Shown: positions 21,682 through 31,396 of the stretch, one piece after another
Position numbering within the stretch: the stretch's first letter is position 1
How the letters are laid out: the number at the start of each line of letters is the position of its first letter
Origin: a bacterium
GTDB lineage: Bacteria; Patescibacteriota; Saccharimonadia; CAILAD01; BJGX01
Length of the DNA stretch: 45,572 bases
Direction of reading: 5' to 3'
Assembly: GCA_023261595.1 (NCBI GenBank)
Contig: JAHFOQ010000005.1
Coordinates: 1-45,572 of the forward strand
Position numbers and translations under genes: made by a program
Notes under the pieces: generated by a model
Told to the model about the DNA's origin: nothing
The model's database searches: none
What the model saw: only the letters and a program-made list of their open reading frames with translations

Positions 21682-23046
21682 GTGCACAAGAAACAAATAT
21701 TTTCGTTTAATTACTATCTTCAGTCACCATGGCTAGTTTTTATATCACTATCTTTGATTTTTGGTATATTAATGTTGATTTTTCTCCCACCCTTTGCTGC
21801 ACCAGATGAACCAGCTCATTTTTATAGAGCATATCAGATTAGCAAACTAAACTTAACAAGTCACACTACAAATGAAGGTGCATTAGGTGGTATCGTACTA
21901 AAGATTCCGCCAAATAAACTCTTTTCAAATTGGAAGTTAACCAATGATGAGTTTGTGTCTTTTCCTAATACAGCAGTTTATAGCCCGGCAGGGTACCTAC
22001 CTCAGTCGACAGGAATTGGTTTAGCCAGAACTGCAAAACTACCGGTTGGCTATATGGTTTTACTCGGTAGATTCTTTAATTTGCTAACATATATACTATT
22101 AGTATTTATAGCTATTCGATTAGTACCATTTGGAAAATGGGTATATTGCGTAATTGGTTTGTTTCCAGTAGCAATACAGCAGGCAGCTTCTCTATCGATC
22201 GATGGCATTACAATTGGGCTTTGCTTTATTCTTATAGCCTTACTGCAAAAACTGTTTTATCAAAAGAACAAAATTACCAACCAAGAGATTGCCTGGCTAT
22301 TGTTATTAGCTTCTGGTATAGCCCTAACTAAACCAAATGGTCTAGTATTGCTCATTCCGCTCATATTCCTACCAAAATCTCTATTTATTAATATAAAACA
22401 AAAAATATCTATCATTGGAGGCGCAATTCTCGCAGCTGTTACTTCATATTTTATGTGGAGTGAAGTTATTAAGCTGAAACACTATAATACCAACTCTTCG
22501 CAAACTATTGGGTTATTAAATGTTAACCCTTCGGATCAGTTAAGTTTTATTTTAAAATCACCAATAGTATTTTTTAAGGTATTATTTAAATCCTTTATCT
22601 TCCAGGGAACTGGTGGTGATGCTAAACCAGATTTTTACCTAACCTCGATGTACGGCTATTTCTCTAACTTCTTATATAAGTTACCCTTATCTTTACTAAT
22701 AATGGGCTATGTTCTGCTCTTCATAGTACTAATAACTAAAGAAAAAGATGAAAAAATAAATACATCCTATCTACTTAGCCAGACAAGTACTTTCTTATTG
22801 GCTATACTAGGGGTAGCCGTTGCACTATACCTTGTATGGACACCTGTTGGTGCACCTCAAATAGAAGGTATACAGGGTCGGTATTTTATTCCTTTCTTAC
22901 CATTACTAATTCCATTAGGTATATATGCAAAAAGGTGGATAAATATATCCACAAAAAGCCCTTTAGTACTGGGTTGTATTGTAACTTTCATTGCTTCTTG
23001 TAATCTTTTGGCAATGATTATACTTACTTCTCGTTGGTTTCATTAA
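21682..23046 (+). CDS. DUF2142 family membrane protein, GTG start
   Basis: This 454-residue polytopic membrane protein has about eleven predicted segments. The motif LPPFAAPDEPAHFYRAYQIS near residue 35 is the hallmark of DUF2142, a GT-C-like family found in surface polysaccharide and teichoic-acid loci. The two acidic residues in that first outer loop are where GT-C enzymes place their catalytic Asp. Such proteins are thought to transfer sugars from polyprenyl-phosphate donors outside the membrane. The convergent neighbours include a DPM-like GT2, which makes such donors. The GTG start is chosen from the TATAAT box six bases upstream. The 3' end overlaps the DUF2304 gene by four bases on the other strand. 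Confidence 0.83.
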   Translation: MHKKQIFSFNYYLQSPWLVFISLSLIFGILMLIFLPPFAAPDEPAHFYRAYQISKLNLTSHTTNEGALGGIVLKIPPNKLFSNWKLTNDEFVSFPNTAVYSPAGYLPQSTGIGLARTAKLPVGYMVLLGRFFNLLTYILLVFIAIRLVPFGKWVYCVIGLFPVAIQQAASLSIDGITIGLCFILIALLQKLFYQKNKITNQEIAWLLLLASGIALTKPNGLVLLIPLIFLPKSLFINIKQKISIIGGAILAAVTSYFMWSEVIKLKHYNTNSSQTIGLLNVNPSDQLSFILKSPIVFFKVLFKSFIFQGTGGDAKPDFYLTSMYGYFSNFLYKLPLSLLIMGYVLLFIVLITKEKDEKINTSYLLSQTSTFLLAILGVAVALYLVWTPVGAPQIEGIQGRYFIPFLPLLIPLGIYAKRWINISTKSPLVLGCIVTFIASCNLLAMIILTSRWFH

Positions 23047-23408
23047 TCTTTATTCTTGGTATTTCTTAGTGCAATTTCTTGGTTTAGTCTAGAAAGCTTA
23101 TTCTGTAAATCTTCGATTTTATATGATTGTCGAAAGACTACGTAGATTAGAAAAATAATGGCAGTAATCTGCAGGGTGTCATACAGACTCAGTGGAGTGC
23201 TAGATATAAGATTGCTTTGTTCTAAATAATTAAAGATTTGTTGGTTAAATAAAATTCCTAAAGTTAATATAGACCAAAATATTAGTAATATGATCAGCCC
23301 GCGTGTGCTAATCTTTTTACGTTTGTAGTTATCATAAATACGTAATAAAAATAATAATAAAATTGGGAGACATAAGATAATAAGAATGTTGTATTTTGTA
23401 AGCCACAT
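23043..23408 (-). CDS. DUF2304 family small membrane protein
   Basis: This 121-residue protein has three predicted membrane segments (about 5-22, 38-52 and 75-93) and a short charged coiled-coil tail (KIEDLQNKLSRLNQEI). This matches DUF2304, a small family usually encoded beside DPM-like glycosyltransferases, where it probably helps handle polyprenyl-phosphate sugars. The gene begins one base after the stop of the GT2 gene. An AGAGAGG ribosome site overlaps the end of that gene, indicating coupling. It completes a three-gene unit with the SMR-like and GT2 genes. Confidence 0.82.
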   Translation of the reverse strand: MWLTKYNILIILCLPILLLFLLRIYDNYKRKKISTRGLIILLIFWSILTLGILFNQQIFNYLEQSNLISSTPLSLYDTLQITAIIFLIYVVFRQSYKIEDLQNKLSRLNQEIALRNTKNKD

Positions 23409-23409
23409 A

Positions 23410-24108
23410 TTATACCTCTCTTAGTTTCTGACGAATTAGGTTCTTAATTATTCGTAACGCATTAATATTACTCTGCCCTTTAGCCTTAGAATAGTCTGTA
23501 TAAATTGCTTGGATAGGTATTTCTGTTATTTTAAGATTTTGCTGCTTAGCGCGCCAAACAATTTCAGAACAAAACTCAAAACCATTGCTTCGGATTTCAA
23601 TTTTTTCTATAGCTTTTTTAGAAAAGGCTTTTAGCCCAGACTGGGAATCTGTAACACTCACCCCAAGAATAACTCGGGTAGCAAAATTTAAAACCTTATT
23701 GCCGAATACTCTAATAACCGGCATACCTTCTGTATTAAGAAGCCTACTCCCAATTACAAGATCGTAGTCATCATTAACTAGTTTATTAATAACGTTGATT
23801 AAGTCTTTAGGAGAGTGCTGGCCGTCAGCATCGATAGTTACCGCAAAATCATACCCCTCTCGCTTAGCGTATGTTAGGCCGGTACGTGTGGCGGCGCCAC
23901 TACCCATATTTACATAATGACTGAGTGTTAAAACAACATCACCAATAACCTTCTCTGTATCGTCTGAGGATCCATCGTTCACAATTACTATATCTAAATC
24001 AACATTTTTTAATTTTTTCGATTCTTGGCTAATTCTTGTATATACATCTTTTATAACCTCGGCTTCGTTGTAAGCAGGAACAATAATTAAGCCTGTTATA
24101 GTTCTCAT
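23410..24108 (-). CDS. DPM-like GT2: polyprenyl-phosphate sugar synthase
   Basis: This 232-residue GT-A enzyme closely follows dolichol/polyprenyl-phosphate mannose or glucose synthases: GLIIVPAYNEAEVI at the start, VIVNDGSSDDT near 45, TIDADGQHSPKDL with the metal-binding DxD near 93, and GSRLLNTEGMP. It lacks the C-terminal membrane segments of some relatives, and the small membrane proteins on either side may supply that function. It would load a sugar onto polyprenyl phosphate on the cytoplasmic side, for later use outside by the GT-C-like proteins of this locus. The start overlaps the preceding gene by four bases (ATGA). Confidence 0.88.
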   Translation of the reverse strand: MRTITGLIIVPAYNEAEVIKDVYTRISQESKKLKNVDLDIVIVNDGSSDDTEKVIGDVVLTLSHYVNMGSGAATRTGLTYAKREGYDFAVTIDADGQHSPKDLINVINKLVNDDYDLVIGSRLLNTEGMPVIRVFGNKVLNFATRVILGVSVTDSQSGLKAFSKKAIEKIEIRSNGFEFCSEIVWRAKQQNLKITEIPIQAIYTDYSKAKGQSNINALRIIKNLIRQKLREV

Positions 24109-24473
24109 TTTTGTACTACCAAAGCAAGTCCCACTAGTATTACAACAAGGCCTATAATGTTTATTATTGTAATTTTTTCGTGAAAAATATAGTAAGAAAT
24201 CATTGTAGAGAAAACTAATGCAAGTCCAGTTATACTAAGTTGCACAACAAAAAATTTGAATTTAGTAAATAAGAACAAGTAAACGGCGGTAGTTAAGACA
24301 TATAAAATACCACCAAGCCAAATCTTTGGGTTAGTGATAGTATGAACAACAATTGTCCCAAACGACCCCTCTAATAACTTATCGCTAACTACCGCATGCC
24401 TCCACAAAGCTTGCGCGGAGATAAGCAGAATCGCCACTAAGGGTATTAATAAGATTAACAAATTACCTGTCAT
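24105..24473 (-). CDS. Four-helix SMR/EamA-like protein, candidate lipid-sugar flippase subunit
   Basis: This 122-residue protein has four predicted membrane segments and ends with YYIFHEKITIINIIGLVVIL, the conserved last-helix pattern of SMR/EamA half-transporters, including the ArnE/ArnF flippase subunits. It is translationally coupled to a DPM-like GT2 and followed by DUF2304. The simplest reading is a flippase or flippase helper that moves polyprenyl-phosphate sugar across the membrane. A drug-efflux role is less likely in this setting. It is first in the unit, with an extended -10 box nine bases before the ATG. Confidence 0.72.
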   Translation of the reverse strand: MTGNLLILLIPLVAILLISAQALWRHAVVSDKLLEGSFGTIVVHTITNPKIWLGGILYVLTTAVYLFLFTKFKFFVVQLSITGLALVFSTMISYYIFHEKITIINIIGLVVILVGLALVVQK

Positions 24474-24482
24474 AATGTATAG

Positions 24483-24491
24483 ATTATATCA
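24483..24491 (-). promoter_or_regulatory. Extended -10 promoter, leaderless type (gene ending 24105)
   Basis: TGATATAAT on the minus strand ends nine bases before the ATG at 24473. It shares a 42-bp gap with a divergent promoter, so the two units probably compete for polymerase. Confidence 0.62.
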
Positions 24492-24500
24492 TTTTCAGGT

Positions 24501-24506
24501 TAAAAT
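24501..24506 (+). promoter_or_regulatory. -10 box (TAAAAT) for the GT2 gene at 24516
   Basis: TAAAAT lies nine bases before the ATG at 24516. A weak GAGAGA ribosome-like run sits between, so a very short leader is possible. Confidence 0.4.
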
Positions 24507-24515
24507 GAGAGAGAA

Positions 24516-25547
24516 ATGAATAAAAAATTATCAATCGGTATTGTAATAGTTGTACATAATACTCCTGGGCGGCTAAAGAAGTTACTGACCTCTTTGAAGG
24601 GCCAAATAAAGGATAGTGATTATATTGTAGTTGTAGATAATCACCCTGAACATACTTCTGTTAAGATTGCTAATGATTTTAAAGAAGTTAAAAAAGTTAT
24701 ACTCTCTAAAAATAACGGCTTTGCAGTCGGTTGTAACAGTGGTGTAGAAACATTGCCAAAAAATATAGATACAGTGTTCTTTATAAATCCAGATACAACG
24801 CTTAGCCCAGACGCATTGAATCGTCTAAGGACAAATATACCAAACGTATGGTCTGCTTGGATGGGTCTGCTTGTTAAAAAAGATGGTTTAGTTAACAGCG
24901 CTGGTAATGTTGTCCATATATCTGGTCTATCTTGGTGTAGTGGATTCAACAAAGAACCAAGTGAATATACCGAGAATATAGAAGTTAATATCCTCTCCGG
25001 TGCCTGCCTAATGATACGTAAAAGTGAATTAGATAAAATTGGTGACATGCCTGAGGGATATTTTCTCTACTATGAAGACACTGAACTTTCAACTCGACTA
25101 TTGTTAGAAAATAAACAGATGGGCTTAATACATAATGCATTAATTTATCATGACTATGACTTTGGTAAATCGAAAACTAAGTGGTTTTATATAGAACGAA
25201 ATAGATATATGTATATACTACAAAATTGGCCCTTTGCAGTAATTATTCTTTTATTACCATACTTACTTATAGTCGATCTGGGTTTGTTTATTATAAGTAT
25301 TTTAGAAAGGAGATTTGTTTTAAAAGTTAAGTCTCTTGGGTCATTTTTAGTTACTATTCCAAACGTTTTAAAAAAACGTAAAGTTATTATCAATACCAAG
25401 AAAATCTCTTCTTATAGTTTTCTAAATAATTTAGCGACAAAAATAGATACAGAACAACTGGGTAACCCAAAAAAATTTACTATTATTAATGTGATATCTA
25501 GTTTTTATAAAAAAATATGCCTTTTAGTTTTATTACCTTTTAAGTAA
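24516..25547 (+). CDS. GT2 family glycosyltransferase with membrane-associated tail
   Basis: This 343-residue protein has a rhamnosyltransferase-like GT-A domain: IGIVIVVHNTPGRL, VVVDNHPEHT, FFINPDTTLSPDAL near residue 92, ILSGACLMIRK and FLYYEDTELSTRLLLE. The C-terminal part contains a hydrophobic segment (about 240-263) that should anchor it in the membrane, followed by a basic region. It probably adds a deoxysugar to a lipid-linked acceptor. It is followed 19 bp downstream by a methyltransferase gene with its own -10 box. Confidence 0.85.
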   Translation: MNKKLSIGIVIVVHNTPGRLKKLLTSLKGQIKDSDYIVVVDNHPEHTSVKIANDFKEVKKVILSKNNGFAVGCNSGVETLPKNIDTVFFINPDTTLSPDALNRLRTNIPNVWSAWMGLLVKKDGLVNSAGNVVHISGLSWCSGFNKEPSEYTENIEVNILSGACLMIRKSELDKIGDMPEGYFLYYEDTELSTRLLLENKQMGLIHNALIYHDYDFGKSKTKWFYIERNRYMYILQNWPFAVIILLLPYLLIVDLGLFIISILERRFVLKVKSLGSFLVTIPNVLKKRKVIINTKKISSYSFLNNLATKIDTEQLGNPKKFTIINVISSFYKKICLLVLLPFK

Positions 25548-25553
25548 ATAGTC

Positions 25554-25559
25554 TATAAT
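25554..25559 (+). promoter_or_regulatory. Leaderless-type -10 box (TATAAT) for the methyltransferase at 25567
   Basis: A perfect TATAAT starts seven bases after the GT2 stop and ends seven bases before the ATG at 25567. There is no room for a ribosome site. Confidence 0.6.
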
Positions 25560-25566
25560 TGAACGA

Positions 25567-26157
25567 ATGAAAAAAGACACATCACAACAAACTTATACTA
25601 CAAGACTTCAAACACTCCAGGGTAAAAAATGGAAAGAGAAACTCGATGTTCAGCGGCCATATCGATGGAATATTCGTAGACTAAAACTTGGCAAAACTCT
25701 AGATATTGGCTGTGGAATCGGCAGAAACCTTGAAAATTTAAACAAAAAGAGTGTTGGTCTCGATCACAATCTTCATTCTGTTGAGGTTTCGAAATCAAAA
25801 GGCCTCATAGCTTTTACACCTAATCAATTTAAGAGTAGCAAATACAATAAAAAGGGGTCTTTTGATTCAATTTTGATGGCTCATGTTATCGAACATTTAA
25901 ATCCTGCTGAGGCAAAAAAAATTATCAGTCAATATCTGCCATACCTCAAAAAGAGTGGCTGTATAGTAATAATTTGTCCACAAGAAAAAGGTTTTAGTTC
26001 TGACGAAACCCACGTTACCTATTTTGATTCAATAAAAATATCGAAACTATTAGAACAACTGGGATTAACGATTACAAAAACTTATTCATTTCCTTTCGTA
26101 AAACATATTGGCAAGGTTTTCACTTATAACGAAACTATTGTTATTGCAAAATACTAG
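25567..26157 (+). CDS. Class I SAM-dependent methyltransferase
   Basis: This 196-residue protein has [15 protein letters not shown] at about residues 43-57 (SAM-binding loop), a GLDHN acidic residue at the end of strand 2, and [12 protein letters not shown] near 105, typical of small class I methyltransferases. No zinc ribbon or coiled coil is present. The substrate is unknown; a sugar in the surface glycan is likely from position. Its stop codon and that of the convergent rfbA share the palindromic tetranucleotide CTAG. Confidence 0.82.
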   Translation: MKKDTSQQTYTTRLQTLQGKKWKEKLDVQRPYRWNIRRLKLGKTLDIGCGIGRNLENLNKKSVGLDHNLHSVEVSKSKGLIAFTPNQFKSSKYNKKGSFDSILMAHVIEHLNPAEAKKIISQYLPYLKKSGCIVIICPQEKGFSSDETHVTYFDSIKISKLLEQLGLTITKTYSFPFVKHIGKVFTYNETIVIAKY

Positions 26158-27014
26158 CTTAAAATACCGAGTAAGTACTTACCATACCCACTTTTTACCA
26201 GTGGTTCTGCAAGCTTAATAAGTTGTTTTTTATCAATAAAACCTTGCTTATACGCCACTTCTTCAATACAGCCAATCTTGTAGCCAGTTCTTTTTTCGAT
26301 AACATGAATATATTCTGCGGCATCCATCATAGAAGCAAACGTTCCGGTATCAAGCCAGGCTGAACCTGGCTCCATTATTTGCACAGTAAGACCACCTCGT
26401 TTAAGATATTCTTCGTTTACGGTGGTAATTTCTAACTCACCCCTATCGCTCGGTTTAATATTTTTTGAAATCTCTATAACACTATTGTCGTAAAAATATA
26501 AACCAACAACTGCATAATTACTTTTTGGTTCTGTTGGCTTTTCTTCTATTGATAATGCTTTGTTATCTTTATCAAATTCAACCACTCCATACCTTTCTGG
26601 GTCTGATACCTGATAAGCAAAGATAATACCGCCTTCTGGGTTACTACATTGTTGTAAACTATGGCCAAATTCTTGACCATGAAAAATATTATCGCCCAAA
26701 ATAAGCGCTACTTTATCATCACCAATAAATTTTTCGCCAATAATAAATGCCTGTGCAAGTCCTTCTGGTTTAGGTTGAACCGCATATTCTAGTTTGATTC
26801 CTAAATCACTCCCATCACCAAGCAGGCGTTTGAACTGATCACTATCATGTGGGGTAGTGATGATAAGAATTTCGTTAATACCCGCCATCATCAGAGTACT
26901 GAGTGGATAATAAATCATTGGCTTATCATAAATAGGCATTAGTTGCTTACTAATTCCTTTGGTTATTGGATATAACCGACTACCACTTCCACCTGCTAAT
27001 ATAATTCCCTTCAA
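26154..27014 (-). CDS. rfbA: Glucose-1-phosphate thymidylyltransferase, TTG start
   Basis: This 286-residue enzyme makes dTDP-glucose from glucose-1-phosphate and dTTP, the first step to dTDP-L-rhamnose. The nucleotide-binding start [19 protein letters not shown] and [16 protein letters not shown] are intact, as is the metal-binding LGDNIFHG. The start is the TTG at 27014: AAAGGGGAG lies six bases upstream, the length then matches the family, and an extended -10 stands just beyond. A longer frame reaching 27164 would overlap rfbD and adds unrelated residues. It is the last of the four rfb genes but has its own promoter. Confidence 0.95.
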   Translation of the reverse strand: MKGIILAGGSGSRLYPITKGISKQLMPIYDKPMIYYPLSTLMMAGINEILIITTPHDSDQFKRLLGDGSDLGIKLEYAVQPKPEGLAQAFIIGEKFIGDDKVALILGDNIFHGQEFGHSLQQCSNPEGGIIFAYQVSDPERYGVVEFDKDNKALSIEEKPTEPKSNYAVVGLYFYDNSVIEISKNIKPSDRGELEITTVNEEYLKRGGLTVQIMEPGSAWLDTGTFASMMDAAEYIHVIEKRTGYKIGCIEEVAYKQGFIDKKQLIKLAEPLVKSGYGKYLLGILS

Positions 27015-27038
27015 ACAATTCTCCCCTTTAACTATTTG

Positions 27039-27047
27039 ATTATACCA
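27039..27047 (-). promoter_or_regulatory. Extended -10 promoter of rfbA
   Basis: TGGTATAAT on the minus strand is a perfect extended -10, 24 bases before the TTG start. The leader contains a strong AAAGGGGAG ribosome site. The promoter lies between the rfbD stop (27067) and rfbA, so rfbA can be expressed separately. Confidence 0.68.
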
Positions 27048-27066
27048 GATAGAAAATACCTCTACA

Positions 27067-27942
27067 CTAGGTAGAGGTATGAGATTGAATATAATCACTG
27101 AGTGCGGCGTACCACCCACGAATATAAAAACTTCTTTTGTCTGAATTTTTATCAACAATAACACTCTTTGAGTAGTCTAGAACTGAGTAGCGTGGTCTTG
27201 GTGCGATAATCTGAGAATTGAGTTTAGTATATTCTTCGGTATTTATGGGTACTACACGACAATTCCTATGAGCAAGTTCAAAGATCATCTGGGCAAAATT
27301 AGCCCAAGTAATTCCTTCACCGCCATTACAGAAATGGTGTATTCCAGGTTTCGGTGAGAAGGTAATAATAAACTCACAAAACTGAGCCAGATCTCTCGCA
27401 TTTGTTGGCAAGCCGTATTGATCGTTTACTACCATTACTTCATTTCTGTTATTACTTAATGTAAGCATAGTGTTCACAAAATTTTGACCATCACCATACA
27501 GCCATGAAGTACGGATAATGTAGTGATTAGAACAAGACTGAACAGCTCGCTCTCCAAGTACCTTAGATTTGCCATATAGAGTGAGTGGGTTTGTCTGAGT
27601 ATTAGTTGAATATGGTGTATCTGCATAGCCGTCAAATACATAATCCGAACTAATGTGTATTAAGTATGCTCCTACCTGATTACAAAGCTCTGCAATATGT
27701 TCCACTGCGATAGAATTGATAGCATAGGCTAGATCTGGCTGAACCTCAGCTACATCGACCTTCGTGAACGCTGTAGCGTTAATTACCCAACGAACGTCAG
27801 AATTGACACTAAATACCTTTTGTAATGAAGCTTTTTGGCTTACATCACATGTAGAATGATTGTAAAACTTTGCCTGCGGTATTACATCTTGCAAAGCACG
27901 TCCGAGCTGTCCGTTTGCACCCAATACAATTATCTCTGCCAT
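27067..27942 (-). CDS. rfbD: dTDP-4-dehydrorhamnose reductase
   Basis: This 291-residue short-chain reductase catalyses the last step, NAD(P)H-dependent reduction to dTDP-L-rhamnose. Visible are [12 protein letters not shown] (cofactor loop), ISSDYVFDG with the catalytic Ser/Thr position, and YGKSKVLGE with the Tyr-x3-Lys pair. The start is the ATG at 27942; a GTG six bases upstream is an alternative. It overlaps the end of rfbC by 13 bp, so the two are coupled. Confidence 0.94.
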   Translation of the reverse strand: MAEIIVLGANGQLGRALQDVIPQAKFYNHSTCDVSQKASLQKVFSVNSDVRWVINATAFTKVDVAEVQPDLAYAINSIAVEHIAELCNQVGAYLIHISSDYVFDGYADTPYSTNTQTNPLTLYGKSKVLGERAVQSCSNHYIIRTSWLYGDGQNFVNTMLTLSNNRNEVMVVNDQYGLPTNARDLAQFCEFIITFSPKPGIHHFCNGGEGITWANFAQMIFELAHRNCRVVPINTEEYTKLNSQIIAPRPRYSVLDYSKSVIVDKNSDKRSFYIRGWYAALSDYIQSHTST

Positions 27943-28484
27943 GTACACCTACCCCAATCAAAATCCTTAAGAGGTAGTGCATTCTTGTCTCGCTCTGAAA
28001 CAATTGGATTGTTTATTGGCCAATCAATATCAATATCAGGATCATCATAGGCAATTTCGGCTTCTGTACCCGGATCATATAGACTACCAACGATGTAGTT
28101 ATACGAAGCTGTTTCTGAAACTACTACAAAGCCGTTACCAAAACCAATTGGTAAATACAGCTGGTAACCATTTCTTTCGGTAAGTGCCACCCCAGCATAC
28201 ATCCCAAAAGTGGGCGAATGCAGACGAAGATCAACTGCAACATTAAACACTTCTCCATGTGCACAACTCACCAGCTTGGGTTGACCAGGGCTTACTTGAA
28301 AATGAATTGCTCGCAACACGCCACGGCTTGAGCGGGAACGATTCATCTGAACCTCATCGATATTTATACCTACTTCTCGATATACTTCACGTCGATAGGT
28401 TTCTAAGAAGTAACCTCTATCATCACCAAAGATTTGTGGTTTTACCAAAAGTGCGCCATTCAGACCTAGGTCTTCAACTTCCAT
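27930..28484 (-). CDS. rfbC: dTDP-4-dehydrorhamnose 3,5-epimerase
   Basis: This 184-residue cupin catalyses the double epimerisation in dTDP-rhamnose synthesis. FGDDRGYFLETY, RGVLRAIHFQ with the catalytic His, and the conserved Tyr in the SLYDPGTEA region are present. The usual GFAHGF segment reads GFGNGF, with Asn in place of a substrate-contacting His. A CAGGAG ribosome site precedes the ATG, and a TATACT box lies further upstream. The gene is 73 bp downstream of rfbB. Confidence 0.92.
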   Translation of the reverse strand: MEVEDLGLNGALLVKPQIFGDDRGYFLETYRREVYREVGINIDEVQMNRSRSSRGVLRAIHFQVSPGQPKLVSCAHGEVFNVAVDLRLHSPTFGMYAGVALTERNGYQLYLPIGFGNGFVVVSETASYNYIVGSLYDPGTEAEIAYDDPDIDIDWPINNPIVSERDKNALPLKDFDWGRCTWQR

Positions 28485-28557
28485 TTTTCACTCCTGTCGT
28501 GGAAAGGTACAACAGATGTAGTATAACGAATACTAGATTTATTTCAACACTATATTA

Positions 28558-29571
<1,014 letters not shown>

Positions 29572-29607
29572 AGATTTTATTATCTGGTGTAATTGGTATT
29601 CTTATGC

Positions 29608-29636
29608 TTGGTGGAAGATTAGAAGTAGTATATAAT
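29608..29636 (+). promoter_or_regulatory. Promoter of the VanW-domain gene
   Basis: TTGGTG at 29608-29613 and TATAAT at 29631-29636 are spaced by 17 bp. Transcription would start near 29643, leaving a 20-nt leader with only a weak AAAGG ribosome site before the ATG at 29663. Confidence 0.5.
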
Positions 29637-29662
29637 TAAGACATCAAAAAGGCAAACTGACA

Positions 29663-31396
29663 ATGCAAAAACTACAACAACTATCTTGGGTAAAAAAGAC
29701 ATTCATTATACTGGGTGCAGTACTTGTATTATTTGTATTGCTTATTATTGGGCTGCGTCTCGCCTACTTTGGGCGTATCTTTCCGGGCGTTAGTGTAAAC
29801 GGCGTTTACCTTGGCGGGTTAACAACTGCTGAAGCTCAGAAAATTCTTCAGAAACAAACCGAAGAATACGCACAAAAACCACAGAGCATTACATTTGCCA
29901 GCCAAACAGTTACTATTTCACCTAGTGAGCTTGGTGCTAATTATAATAACGCTCAAGCAGCTAACCAAGCGTTGAATGCAGGGCGCGGTGGCAATATTGT
30001 GCAGAATTTAGCAAATCAAGTTTCTGCATTTATTGGTGCACAAAATCCAACCACAACCCTTACCTTTGATCCAGATAAAGTTAGTGCTTTTCTGGTAACT
30101 CAAAATCAATCAGTAAGTCAGCCAGTACAAAATTCTAGCATTACCTTTACTGATGGAAAGGTAAATATTGCAGAAAGTACTCCTGGCAACCGTCTAAATC
30201 TTTATAATGCACAGCTTTGGCTAGCTCAATATTTTGGCGAACAAACTACAAAACCTGGTATAGCACCAATTTTTCAAGTTCAACCAACAATTAGTAGTAC
30301 GCAACTGAGTACCTACACAAATCTTTGGCAAAAGATAAGTACACAACCAATTACTCTTACATACGGTACAAGTTCTTGGAATATTGATTCGAATACTGTA
30401 GCAAATTGGCTTGCTGCTAGTCCAACTGATTTGCCAGTAAAAAAAGATATGTTAAGTAGTTACTATGCTCCTGCATCTGAAAAAACAAATACCTATTTCG
30501 ATAGCCAGAAAATTGCCACTTGGGTGAAAGATTTAGCGGGTAAAATTAATACTACTCCTCAAGATGCCGAACTTACTATTGTTGATGGAAGAGCTACTGT
30601 TTTTGCGCAAAGCCGAAACGGGTTAAGTTTAGATGAGGTAAGTACAATTAAAACCATAAATGACTTTTTAAATGGTAGTAGCGCCTCTAATGCTATTGCA
30701 TTAAATGTTAAAACTATTCCAGCTGCCGTAAGTAATGAAAATATTGATAACCTCGGTATTAAAGAACTAATCTCTGAAGGAGTAACCTATTTTCCTGGTT
30801 CTCCAGCTAACCGGCTTCAAAATGTACGCACAGGGGCGAAAAAATTTAATGGTATTTTACTTAAACCTGGACAAGTATTTAGTTTTGGTGAGTACCTTGG
30901 CGAAGTAAGTGCAGCTACAGGATATGCGCCAGGATTAATTATCCTTGGTGATCACGAAGAAAAAGCCTATGGTGGCGGTTTATGCCAGGTATCTTCTACC
31001 GCTTTTCGAGCTGCTCTCCTTGCGGGTCTACCAATCTTGCAACGCACTAACCATGCCTTTGCGATAAGCTATTACACTGCTCCTTACGGTGTGCCAGGCG
31101 TAGATGCTACTATCTATTACCCTCAAGTGGATATGAAATTCTTAAATGATACTGGCCATTACATTCTCATACAAACACAAATGTCAGGAACAACCCTAAA
31201 GTTTGATTTTTATGGAACAAAAACAAAGTCTGGCGTTATTCGTGGACCTGAATTTGTGTCTGGCAACTCAGACCCAACCATTCCATCTCAAACAGTGTTT
31301 TATCGTGATGTACTCAACTTAAATGGCGGTGTTACCAAAACTGACACCTTTAATACTTATTACAAAAGCTCGCTTGATTTTCCTATTACTGATTAA
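29663..31396 (+). CDS. Membrane-anchored VanW-domain protein with peptidoglycan-binding-like repeats
   Basis: This 577-residue protein has one membrane segment at about 13-33 and a large extracellular part. Two or more copies of a putative peptidoglycan-binding domain (YoaR type) cover about residues 40-340, beginning at FPGVSVNGVYLGGLT and recurring at the DAELTIVDGRATVFAQSRNG segment. The VanW domain follows at about 375-530, with FNGILLKPGQVFSF, YGGGLCQVSST and TNHAFAISYY. VanW was first described in glycopeptide-resistance clusters, but its reaction is unknown; the conserved Cys and His suggest an enzyme acting on the wall. It ends directly against the stop of mnmE with no terminator between. 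Confidence 0.88.
   Translation: MQKLQQLSWVKKTFIILGAVLVLFVLLIIGLRLAYFGRIFPGVSVNGVYLGGLTTAEAQKILQKQTEEYAQKPQSITFASQTVTISPSELGANYNNAQAANQALNAGRGGNIVQNLANQVSAFIGAQNPTTTLTFDPDKVSAFLVTQNQSVSQPVQNSSITFTDGKVNIAESTPGNRLNLYNAQLWLAQYFGEQTTKPGIAPIFQVQPTISSTQLSTYTNLWQKISTQPITLTYGTSSWNIDSNTVANWLAASPTDLPVKKDMLSSYYAPASEKTNTYFDSQKIATWVKDLAGKINTTPQDAELTIVDGRATVFAQSRNGLSLDEVSTIKTINDFLNGSSASNAIALNVKTIPAAVSNENIDNLGIKELISEGVTYFPGSPANRLQNVRTGAKKFNGILLKPGQVFSFGEYLGEVSAATGYAPGLIILGDHEEKAYGGGLCQVSSTAFRAALLAGLPILQRTNHAFAISYYTAPYGVPGVDATIYYPQVDMKFLNDTGHYILIQTQMSGTTLKFDFYGTKTKSGVIRGPEFVSGNSDPTIPSQTVFYRDVLNLNGGVTKTDTFNTYYKSSLDFPITD

Noticed and set aside
27015-27164. N-terminal extension of rfbA to an ATG at 27164
   Set aside because: It would overlap rfbD, contains the rfbA promoter and ribosome site, and adds residues absent from the family; the TTG at 27014 fits better.
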